Shown one piece after another: positions 6,370-12,407 of a DNA stretch of 15,151 nucleotides. Numbering within the stretch: position 1 is the first letter of the stretch; each line of letters opens with the position of its first letter. The stretch lies in the NCBI GenBank assembly GCA_030620375.1, contig JAUXEW010000041.1:1-15151 (forward strand). The letters are read 5' to 3'. The stretch is from Desulfobacteraceae bacterium. GTDB taxonomy: Bacteria; Desulfobacterota; Desulfobacteria; Desulfobacterales; UBA5616. The translations under genes and the position numbers were made by a program. The notes beneath the pieces were generated by a model. It was not told where the DNA came from. It did no database searches and saw only the letters and a program-made list of their open reading frames with translations.

Positions 6370-7136
6370 CTGCTGGTGATATGTGCATAGGCGCTATGAT
6401 TATGGATGGATTCAAAATTTTCAGCGCTAACAGAAAACCAGGTAATATTATCATCCTGTTCCAACTTAACGGCAACATCTCTTACGATATCTTCAACAAA
6501 TTTCGGATTTAAAAAGGCCTTTTCCGTAACATATTTTTCATCAACGCGTTTTAATACGGAATACACATCACAGGAAGCCGCAGATTCAACAAGTTCGATC
6601 ATATCTTCAAGCCAGATAAACCTTTTGAACCTCGTGCTGAGTTTGACTTCGCCGCGCTGGTTATGCGCACCTACCTCGCTAATTTCTTTTGAACACGGGC
6701 AAACAGAAGAAATCGGAACAACCACTTCACATAAAAGATCGACCTTGCCATCCGAATTACTCGACCCTATAAATTTACAGTTATAATCCATTAATCCAGG
6801 AGATTTGCTTTCAGGCGCAGCTTTTTCTATAAAGTAAGGAAAGGCGACCTCAATATGCGCAGATGCCGCATTTAAATCCTTTTTCATTTGATCGAGAACA
6901 ACCGAAATCTTTTTTAAGGAAACTTCCGGTCTGAAAACATGGAGAATTTCCACAAAACGGCTCATATGTGTCCCTTTGTTTTTATGGGGCAGATCAACGA
7001 ACATATTTATGGATGCAACCGTATGTTGGTGGATATTTCGACGATCAAGAACCTTAATGGGGTATCTTAAATTTTTTATGCCTACCTTATCAATCGGAAT
7101 ATTCCGAAAATCTCTCTCTTTTTGGACATCTTTCAT
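6366..7136 (-). CDS. folE2: GTP cyclohydrolase FolE2 (type IB)
   Basis: The 256-residue product matches the FolE2/COG1469 family, which converts GTP to 7,8-dihydroneopterin triphosphate, the entry step for tetrahydrofolate and queuosine. Visible features are VCPCSKEIS (145-153) with the conserved metal-ligand cysteine (146 by position), GAHNQRG (156-162) with His158, Glu200 in the segment VDEKYVTEKAF, and the C-terminal SIHNHSAYA (243-251). Length is typical (about 255-270). The ATG at 7134-7136 is the only sensible start because an in-frame stop lies just upstream. The nearest Shine-Dalgarno-like GGGAG (7151-7155) is 14 bases away, unusually far. The gene is last in a probable rpoZ-ttcA-folE2 run, 26 bases after ttcA. 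No other folate or queuosine gene is adjacent. FolE2 is known for replacing zinc-dependent FolE when zinc is scarce. Confidence 0.93.
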   Translation of the reverse strand: MKDVQKERDFRNIPIDKVGIKNLRYPIKVLDRRNIHQHTVASINMFVDLPHKNKGTHMSRFVEILHVFRPEVSLKKISVVLDQMKKDLNAASAHIEVAFPYFIEKAAPESKSPGLMDYNCKFIGSSNSDGKVDLLCEVVVPISSVCPCSKEISEVGAHNQRGEVKLSTRFKRFIWLEDMIELVESAASCDVYSVLKRVDEKYVTEKAFLNPKFVEDIVRDVAVKLEQDDNITWFSVSAENFESIHNHSAYAHITSS

Positions 7137-7162
7137 AAAAACAGACTATGCTCCCTTTTTTA

Positions 7163-7915
7163 TTACTGTAACATATATTCTGTTTTGACATGGCTCAGTG
7201 ATCTAAAAATATTCCCCTTGATTTTTTTATTACTGCTATAAAGTGTGGATAAAAGCTTTTTTATTTCCCTGCGTTTGGATCTTGTCGCAGAGGGACAGGG
7301 ATTTACGAACTGCGGGAATCCTTGTTCATCAGAAAAACGTCGGGTGATCTCTTCATCAACAAAGGCCAACGGTCTTATCACGGTAAATCGTCCTTTAAAA
7401 AATGGCTGAGAAGGAACCATTGTGCTAATTTCTCCCGTATAGCACATATTAATGAATAATGTTTCAATAATATCATCCTTGTTGTGGCCTAATGCCAGTT
7501 TGTTGCATCGAAGTTCATCTGCTATTTCAAAAAGCCTTTTTCTTCTATACCACGAACATAAAAAACATGGATTCTCACGGTTTTTTGAACTGTGGGCCAA
7601 TATGCCATAATCAGTATGCTCAACCCTGAGTTTAATTCCCTTCTGCCGGCAGTATATCTTAAGCGATTCGCCGATAGCAGCATCGAATCCCGGATCAACA
7701 TGCACGGCAAAAAGCTCATATGTTATGGGTATCCTCAGGCGGCGTTCATTGAGTGTCCACATAAGCGCCATGCTGTCCTTACCTCCGGAAAGCCCCACTA
7801 AAATTCGATCGCCGTCCGATATCATGTCATAACGATGTAAAGCCTTACCCACTAATCGATTTATTCGCTTGTATGTATTACTATATTTCGGCAAAAGAAA
7901 AAAAATAGACCTCAA
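7163..7915 (-). CDS. ttcA: TtcA-like tRNA 2-thiolation protein (PP-loop ATPase)
   Basis: The product, 250 residues from the TTG, is a PP-loop ATP pyrophosphatase of the TtcA/TtuA type. It has SGGKDS (43-48) for ATP binding and adenylation, NPCFLCSWYRR (116-125) with Cys117 and Cys120 in a CxxC pair, LGHNKDDIIET (142-152), and Cys207 in VNPCPSA as a possible third iron-sulfur ligand. The family transfers sulfur to tRNA, for example making 2-thiocytidine at position 32, using an Fe-S cluster. Residues about 15-35 match the usual family start (RLVGKAL...DMI), so the frame is needed from near the TTG at 7913-7915, four bases after the rpoZ stop. No strong ribosome binding site precedes it, so coupling to rpoZ translation is plausible. 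Whether it is TtcA itself or a paralogue cannot be decided from sequence alone. Confidence 0.82.
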   Translation of the reverse strand: MRSIFFLLPKYSNTYKRINRLVGKALHRYDMISDGDRILVGLSGGKDSMALMWTLNERRLRIPITYELFAVHVDPGFDAAIGESLKIYCRQKGIKLRVEHTDYGILAHSSKNRENPCFLCSWYRRKRLFEIADELRCNKLALGHNKDDIIETLFINMCYTGEISTMVPSQPFFKGRFTVIRPLAFVDEEITRRFSDEQGFPQFVNPCPSATRSKRREIKKLLSTLYSSNKKIKGNIFRSLSHVKTEYMLQ

Positions 7916-7918
7916 TCT

Positions 7919-8137
7919 TCATTTTGGCTCCGAACTGTCCGGATCAGGTTCTTCTTTTATTCGAATTTTGCCTGCGGCAATTTCTCTAAGGGCGACTACA
8001 ATATCTTCATTTTTAGGTGAATTCACCAAATAATCAGCCCCTTCCCGAATTTGCCGAACACGTTTTGAAGTCATGTTGACCAGCACAAACCGATTCGGCA
8101 CCCTTTTCAAACAATCTTCAATAGTAATCCGCGCCAC
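7919..8137 (-). CDS. rpoZ: RNA polymerase omega subunit
   Basis: The product has 72 residues and begins VARITIEDCLKRVPNRF (initiator read as Met), followed by LVNMTSKRVRQIREGA, typical of RpoZ (usually MARVTVEDC...NRFELV...A..RARQL..G). Omega binds the beta-prime subunit, helps RNA polymerase assembly and forms part of a ppGpp site. The start is GTG at 8135-8137, chosen because a strong ribosome binding site (GGAGGT, 8146-8151) lies eight bases upstream and homology begins there. An upstream in-frame ATG at 8227 would add 30 residues translated from a repeat element, which I reject. It lies 4 bases from ttcA and 228 bases from greA, with a large inverted-repeat element filling that gap. Confidence 0.92.
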   Translation of the reverse strand: MARITIEDCLKRVPNRFVLVNMTSKRVRQIREGADYLVNSPKNEDIVVALREIAAGKIRIKEEPDPDSSEPK

Positions 8138-8145
8138 TATCTCTA

Positions 8146-8151
8146 ACCTCC
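8146..8151 (-). promoter_or_regulatory. Ribosome binding site fixing the rpoZ GTG start
   Basis: On the minus strand GGAGGT lies eight bases before the GTG at 8137. It is one of the strongest Shine-Dalgarno sequences in the window, and it shows that translation begins at GTG rather than at upstream in-frame codons within the repeat element. Confidence 0.8.
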
Positions 8152-8172
8152 ATTTCTTAATATTTGATGGCC

Positions 8173-8340
8173 TCGTAAAAAATCTCGAAATCGTCATGCC
8201 GGACTTGATCCGGCATCCAGAGCGCATTGAACAAGCAATGCGAGCGCATTCCCCGTAGCTTGCTGCTAAGGAGGTCTCAATTTACTGGATTCCGGCTTTT
8301 GCCGGAATGACGGAAAAGAAAGCTTTTCGACTTTTTACGA
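8173..8340. mobile_element. MITE-like inverted-repeat element between greA and rpoZ
   Basis: The ends are inverted repeats: TCGTAAAAAATC at 8173-8184 and, reversed, TCGTAAAAAGTC at 8340-8329. Similarity continues outward on both sides to about 8156 and 8357 (CTTAA-TATTTGAT against CTTAAATATT-GAT). Inside lie two matching hairpin arms, CGTCATGCCGG...CCGGCATCCAG (8192-8220) and, inverted, CGTCATTCCGG...CCGGAATCCAG (8284-8312), so the unit can fold as a long nested cruciform. A copy of the 50-bp palindromic repeat sits in the centre (8227-8277). There is no transposase frame, so it is non-autonomous. No certain target-site duplication was found. Confidence 0.7.
8227..8277 (+). repeat. About 50-bp palindromic repeat, copy B
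   Basis: This copy starts TTGAACAAGCAATG, continues with AATGCG-AG-CGCATT and CCCCGTAGC-TT-GCTGC, then diverges to TAAGGAGGTCT where copies A and C read GGG. It lies in the middle of the inverted-repeat element at 8173-8340, between its two hairpin arms. Either this family is part of that element or it was inserted into it. Confidence 0.7.
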
Positions 8341-8365
8341 AATTATCAATATTTAAGTCTTCAGA

Positions 8366-8833
8366 TTATAAAATCTCGATCAACTCATAACATCTTTTTC
8401 CACCGGGCGCATTTAATAAAACTTCATCGCCCTCTTTTTTGCCAATTATGGCTCTCCCCAGGGGGGATGCTATGGAAATTCGACCTTTTTCAATATCAGA
8501 TTCATCCGGACCGACAAGTTGGTATTCAACAAGCTCGCCGGTATCGACATTTTCCAACATGACCGTCGATGCAAAGACGACCCGGTCCTTTGGCAGTTTG
8601 TCCGGATCAATGATATCGGCATGGGCCAATGTATGACTCAATTCATTTATTTTGGCTTCTATAAAACCCTGTCGATCCTTGGCTGCATCAAACTCCGCGT
8701 TCTCTGAAAGGTCGCCGTGCGCACGCGCTTCTTCTATGGCGCTAATGTTTTTCGGCCGCTCAACGGATTTAATATATAAAAGTTTTTTCTTAAGGGATTC
8801 ATACCCTTGTTTCGTAATCGGAATACGGTCCAA
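8366..8833 (-). CDS. greA: Transcription elongation factor GreA
   Basis: The 155-residue product is a full-length GreA, which enters the secondary channel of paused RNA polymerase and stimulates cleavage of the RNA 3' end. It begins MDRIPITKQGYESLKKKL, as family members do. It has the coiled-coil N-terminal domain, with Asp41 and Glu44 at the tip (DLSENAEFDAAKDRQ) as in Escherichia coli GreA. The C-terminal FKBP-like domain includes SPLGRAIIGKKEGDEV. The start codon is TTG (8831-8833), preceded by a modest GGGA eight or so bases upstream; no ATG is available in frame. It follows the LeuB-like gene by 46 bases, a gap holding a small ACCTG-TTTT-CAGGT hairpin (8860-8873), and is probably in the psd-pssA-leuB-greA transcript. 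Confidence 0.95.
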   Translation of the reverse strand: MDRIPITKQGYESLKKKLLYIKSVERPKNISAIEEARAHGDLSENAEFDAAKDRQGFIEAKINELSHTLAHADIIDPDKLPKDRVVFASTVMLENVDTGELVEYQLVGPDESDIEKGRISIASPLGRAIIGKKEGDEVLLNAPGGKRCYELIEIL

Positions 8834-8879
8834 CGCTTCATTCCCTTTGGTAGATACCCACCTGTTTTCAGGTTAGGTT

Positions 8880-9950
8880 TTAATCGTTTTTTTCAATATG
8901 CGCAACAACAAGGTCACCCACTTCGCTGGTTGAATATCCCATTTTGCCGGCACTTACGTCTTTAATGTCCTCACGAAGTACCTTTATTACAGCCGTCTCA
9001 ATCATGGACGCAGCCCTTGATTCGCCGAGCGTTTCGATCATTATCTGTGCAGCGGATATGGCTGCTATGGGATTTATTGTCTGCATACCGGTATACTTAG
9101 GTGCTGACCCGCCAATCGGCTCAAACATTGAAACCCCTTCCGGATTTATGTTTGCGCCGGCGGCAATACCCATTCCGCCCTGAATCATGGCACCGAGATC
9201 AGTAATAATATCGCCGAACATGTTATCGGTTACAATTACATCAAACCATTCAGGATTCTTAACCATCCACATACACGTTGCATCCACATGCGCGTAATCC
9301 GTTTCGATATCAGGATATTCTCTGGCGACTTCGTAAAATACCCGCTCCCATAAATCAAAGGCAAAAGTCAATACATTGGTTTTACCGCAGAGGGTTACCT
9401 TCTTTTTTTTGTTCCGTCTTTTGCAGTGTTCAAATGCATACCGGACACATCTTTCCACACCCTTGCGGGTATTAATCGATTCCTGCACCGCCACTTCATC
9501 AACTGTTCCTCTTTTTAAACATCCCCCGGCACCGGTATAAAGCCCTTCCGTATTTTCTCGAACCACCACAAAATCAATTTCTTCGGGTCCTTTATCTTTT
9601 AGGGGAGTATCAACCCCTTCATATAGTTTAACCGGACGAAAATTGATGTATTGATCCAATTCAAATCTGAGTTTCAACAGTATTCCTTTTTCAAGGATGC
9701 CCGGCTTAATATCCGGGTGGCCAATCGCGCCTAAATAGATAGCGTCCTGCTTTATTATGGATTTAATGGTTTCATCCGACAGAGTTTCGCCGGTCTTTAT
9801 ATAGTGTTCACCCCCCACATCATAATATGTAAATTTTAAGTTAAAATCACACCTGCCGGAGACTGATTTTAGAACTTTAATCCCTTCTGTCACAACTTCA
9901 GGACCGGTACCATCGCCTGGAATCACCGCAATATCATACGATTTCGACAT
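8880..9950 (-). CDS. leuB: 3-Isopropylmalate dehydrogenase-like beta-decarboxylating dehydrogenase
   Basis: From the ATG at 9950 the product has 356 residues, typical for the isocitrate/isopropylmalate dehydrogenase family. It shows IAVIPGDGTGPE at the N-terminus, LLKLRFELDQYINFRPV with the substrate-binding arginines, VVRENTEGLYTG, the metal-binding NMFGDIITD, and FEPIGGSAPKYTG at the NAD(P) site. Classical LeuB and isocitrate dehydrogenase usually read H-G-S-A-P here, so GGSAPK marks a subgroup usually labelled LeuB. Expected activity is NAD-dependent oxidative decarboxylation of 3-isopropylmalate in leucine synthesis; a tartrate/malate or homoisocitrate-type substrate cannot be excluded. 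No other leu gene is near. An in-frame ATG at 9980 would add 10 residues; homology favours 9950, though GAGG is only two bases from it. It sits between pssA and greA. Confidence 0.82.
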   Translation of the reverse strand: MSKSYDIAVIPGDGTGPEVVTEGIKVLKSVSGRCDFNLKFTYYDVGGEHYIKTGETLSDETIKSIIKQDAIYLGAIGHPDIKPGILEKGILLKLRFELDQYINFRPVKLYEGVDTPLKDKGPEEIDFVVVRENTEGLYTGAGGCLKRGTVDEVAVQESINTRKGVERCVRYAFEHCKRRNKKKKVTLCGKTNVLTFAFDLWERVFYEVAREYPDIETDYAHVDATCMWMVKNPEWFDVIVTDNMFGDIITDLGAMIQGGMGIAAGANINPEGVSMFEPIGGSAPKYTGMQTINPIAAISAAQIMIETLGESRAASMIETAVIKVLREDIKDVSAGKMGYSTSEVGDLVVAHIEKND

Positions 9951-10015
9951 AACCTCAACATACCCCCCTACTTTCATCATTCTTTTATTTGACCTTGAAC
10001 CGACCGTATTTTTAT

Positions 10016-10804
10016 CTATTGGACTGGATTTGAGCCGTGCTCTTCGGCTTCCTGAACCTCGGCCTTTAGGCGCCTTACCTTTTTATACTGCCGTAAGACA
10101 TTGATGGGCCCTGAAACGATATATAAAAACCCTAACAGGAAAAGGGTTATGGATGGCTGAGCCGCAATAAAGATAAGAATCAGGATTGCCGCAACCAGAA
10201 CGTTGAAGTTCATTTTTTTAAAAAGCTCAGGTTGTTTATAACTGTTGTATTTAACGGCACTCACCATTAAAAAAGAAAGGCAGTATAATAAAATCATAAT
10301 AAAAATAGGGCTTACCGTTTCTTCTATTCCGAACCGATAACATACCAGGACCGTAGTTGCATTCATGCCCGCTGCAGCCGGTATGGGGAGCCCTAAAAAG
10401 TAATCGTTGTTAATGGCGCCGACTTGTGTATTAAACCGGGCCAATCGTAATGCCCCGCATGCCAAAAAAAGAAACGCCGCAAGCCAGCCAATCCTTCCCA
10501 GTGGCGTTAAAACCCAGATATATATCATTAACCCCGGCGCCAGACCAAATGATATAAGATCGGCCAATGAATCATATTCTATTCCGAATTTACTGGTTGT
10601 ATTGGTGGCCCTTGCAATCTTTCCGTCCAACATGTCAAACAGAGCGGCGATAATTATGGCAATTGCCGCATTCACGAACTTTTGATCTAAAGAACTGATA
10701 ATGGCCAAAAAGCCGAAAAAGAGATTAAACGTTGTAAACAGGTTCGGCAAGATATAGATCCCTCTGCGGAGCTTATCCTTTTTCAATTTCTTTTTATTAT
10801 TCAT
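10016..10804 (-). CDS. pssA: CDP-diacylglycerol-serine O-phosphatidyltransferase
   Basis: The 262-residue product is an integral membrane CDP-alcohol phosphatidyltransferase that makes phosphatidylserine from CDP-diacylglycerol and serine. The family signature D-G-x2-A-R-x8-G-x3-D-x3-D is perfect: Asp60, Gly61, Ala64, Arg65, Gly74, Asp78 and Asp82. Several hydrophobic segments follow (about 95-118, 140-185, 200-235), and the N-terminus is strongly basic. Its ATG overlaps the psd stop in an ATGA arrangement (10801-10804), so the two are translationally coupled. Pairing with psd identifies it as serine-specific rather than a PgsA-type enzyme. This is the type II, membrane-bound bacterial form rather than the phospholipase-D-like Escherichia coli form. 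Confidence 0.95.
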   Translation of the reverse strand: MNNKKKLKKDKLRRGIYILPNLFTTFNLFFGFLAIISSLDQKFVNAAIAIIIAALFDMLDGKIARATNTTSKFGIEYDSLADLISFGLAPGLMIYIWVLTPLGRIGWLAAFLFLACGALRLARFNTQVGAINNDYFLGLPIPAAAGMNATTVLVCYRFGIEETVSPIFIMILLYCLSFLMVSAVKYNSYKQPELFKKMNFNVLVAAILILIFIAAQPSITLFLLGFLYIVSGPINVLRQYKKVRRLKAEVQEAEEHGSNPVQ

Positions 10805-11472
10805 GTTAAAAACCCCAAAATAGAGGTGCCTGCTTTAACTTTTTCTCCGACAGACACTTTTAAGTTACAATCCACCGGAAGATAAACATCAAGTCGCGAC
10901 CCGAAACAGATCAGGCCAAAACGTTGCCCGCGTCGCACCCTATCTTCCTCTTGAACATTACAGATTATTCGCCTGGCAATTAGCCCGGCAATCTGGACGA
11001 TACAAATTTCTTTCCCTGAATCGGTCCGGATGAAAACTGCATTATGCTCATTCTTAAGAGACGCCTTATCCAGATTAGCAGAAAAGAATTTTCCGGGATG
11101 ATAACTGATTTTCGTAACTTTACCCTCATGAGAAATCCGGTTGACGTGGACATTAAAAACGGTCATAAAAATACTGACTTTTAAGCTTTTGCCTTGAAAA
11201 TACGGCGAGCCCTCCACCTGTTCTGCAACAATAATCTTGCCATCTGCAGGTGCTGTTACCGCCCCATCCGAATTGGGTATAGCACGATCCGGATCTCTAA
11301 AAAAAAAACAAATACAGAAGGTTATTACAAGGGCTGCAAGGGTCAATCCCTTAAGCCCCAAAACGGCCAAAACAAGGGTGGTAAAGGCTGAAAAAAAAAT
11401 AAGGGGATACCCTGCTGCCGCTATTCGAAACGCAGTGTAGCCCTGCGAATCTACCAAAGTATAGTTGTCCAT
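10801..11472 (-). CDS. psd: Phosphatidylserine decarboxylase proenzyme (short type)
   Basis: The 223-residue product decarboxylates phosphatidylserine to phosphatidylethanolamine. It belongs to the shorter Psd class (about 210-230 residues) whose self-cleavage site is GS within FGSR (190-193); cleavage before Ser192 would leave the pyruvoyl group on the small alpha chain. Other features are an N-terminal membrane anchor with two hydrophobic segments (about 22-57), FFRDPDR (57-63), APADGKI (74-80) with Asp77, and NVHVNR (107-112) with the conserved histidine. The ATG has AAGGT about nine bases upstream. A near-consensus promoter lies about 55 bases upstream (11527-11555). It heads psd-pssA-leuB-greA. 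Confidence 0.95.
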   Translation of the reverse strand: MDNYTLVDSQGYTAFRIAAAGYPLIFFSAFTTLVLAVLGLKGLTLAALVITFCICFFFRDPDRAIPNSDGAVTAPADGKIIVAEQVEGSPYFQGKSLKVSIFMTVFNVHVNRISHEGKVTKISYHPGKFFSANLDKASLKNEHNAVFIRTDSGKEICIVQIAGLIARRIICNVQEEDRVRRGQRFGLICFGSRLDVYLPVDCNLKVSVGEKVKAGTSILGFLT

Positions 11473-11526
11473 CTATCCATACCTTATTTGAGACCTGTAA
11501 AAAAAATGAAGCCGGATGTTTTAAAT

Positions 11527-11555
11527 TTAATAACAGAACCAGCAGATATTGTCAA
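11527..11555 (-). promoter_or_regulatory. Sigma70-type promoter of the psd operon
   Basis: On the minus strand TTGACA (11555-11550), a perfect -35 match, is followed after 17 bases by TATTAA (11532-11527), a four-of-six -10 match. Transcription would begin near 11520, giving a leader of about 48 bases before the psd ATG at 11472. It is the best -35 in the window. Confidence 0.65.
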
Positions 11556-11556
11556 T

Positions 11557-11636
11557 GATGACCACCCTTACGGGTTTAATAAGCGGTAACCGCCATTAAC
11601 GGGCACGAGGAGCTTGTTCCCTGGCTCTCAACCGTC
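11557..11636 (-). repeat. Palindromes between tsaB and the psd promoter
   Basis: The stretch after the tsaB stop holds several short palindromes: an imperfect GGGAACAAG/CTCGTGCCC pair, GCGGT-A-ACCGC and ACCC-TTAC-GGGT. None is followed by a T-run, so a standard terminator is not shown. They may form the 3' end of the lon-tsaB transcript or be degenerate extragenic palindromes. Confidence 0.35.
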
Positions 11637-11639
11637 TAT

Positions 11640-12335
11640 TTATTTCATGAACGTGGTTTTTCTCTTTAACTCCGCATCCGATTTTCTAATATAATGAGGA
11701 ACGATGCCGTCGATATGGCCCGTATCGTCTTTTTTGAATTTTAAGCGGCCCATGTACGCCACGGACGATGCTCGGATCATATGTTCGTTCTGAGGTGGAA
11801 AATATACGAATTCACCCACTTTTTCAATGATGGTTGTTCTATGTAATAGCGCGCCGTTTCCGATGAAGAGACAGGGCTCATTAATATCCGAAATTGCCTG
11901 GCCGGGCGGCTGCACCGCTTCATCCTCGATCTTGGATATCATACCATCAATCGACCGGTAACGAGCAGAATAAACTTCTCCTTTCCTTGCGTCCAAGAGC
12001 ACACAGATCAGATTAGAAGTGTTACCATACTGAAATGCCAATACATCAAGGCTGGAAATCCCTACAACGGGCTTTTGACCGGCGGATGCAATGCCTTTTA
12101 TGGTGCTTAACCCAATACGCAACCCTGTAAATGAACCCGGTCCCAGCGTGACAGCCAATCCGTCAATTTCGCTGATGATAAGCCCTGATAGTGTAAGGGC
12201 GGTATCGATCAATTTCATTATCTGCTTTGAATGGGTCTGACCGGTATTCAACGTAATTTCGGCCAACAGACGATCATTGTCGATTATCCCAACACTGCAA
12301 CTTTGGTTCGAGGTATCAACGGCTAGCAATTTCAC
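11640..12335 (-). CDS. tsaB: tRNA threonylcarbamoyladenosine synthesis protein TsaB
   Basis: From the GTG at 12333-12335 the product has 231 residues, normal for TsaB. It begins VKLLAVDTSNQSCSVGI (initiator read as Met), has TGQTHSKQI (31-39) and the signature LGPGSFTGLRIG (64-75). TsaB is an ASKHA-fold partner of TsaD and TsaE in adding the t6A modification at position 37 of ANN-decoding tRNAs; it has no catalytic metal site of its own. A TTG at 12401 in the same frame would add 22 residues with no family match, so I reject it. The GTG has only a weak GAG seven bases upstream. The gene follows lon by 72 bases, a gap containing the small hairpin TTGCC-TGAA-GGCAA (12388-12401), and is probably co-transcribed with lon. 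tsaD, tsaE and rimI are not in the window. Confidence 0.9.
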   Translation of the reverse strand: MKLLAVDTSNQSCSVGIIDNDRLLAEITLNTGQTHSKQIMKLIDTALTLSGLIISEIDGLAVTLGPGSFTGLRIGLSTIKGIASAGQKPVVGISSLDVLAFQYGNTSNLICVLLDARKGEVYSARYRSIDGMISKIEDEAVQPPGQAISDINEPCLFIGNGALLHRTTIIEKVGEFVYFPPQNEHMIRASSVAYMGRLKFKKDDTGHIDGIVPHYIRKSDAELKRKTTFMK

Positions 12336-12407
12336 TTGGATGCTCGTTTCAATCCTTCCGGAGATGATGAATCGCAGCGCTTTTGCTTTGCCTGAAGGCA
12401 ATATAAT

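Noticed and set aside
6406..6786. Plus-strand frame opposite folE2
   Set aside because: It is low-complexity Ser/Thr-rich translation complementary to folE2, without a ribosome binding site.
6366..7915. Queuosine or tRNA-modification island (folE2 with ttcA)
   Set aside because: No queC, queD, queE or tgt gene is adjacent; two tRNA- or pterin-related genes alone do not define a cluster.
8138..8227. N-terminal extension of rpoZ from an ATG at 8227
   Set aside because: The extra residues are a translation of the inverted-repeat element, RpoZ homology begins at the GTG, and GGAGGT is placed for that GTG.
12336..12401. Longer TsaB starting at TTG 12401
   Set aside because: The added 22 residues do not resemble TsaB, the TTG lies within a hairpin, and no ribosome binding site precedes it.
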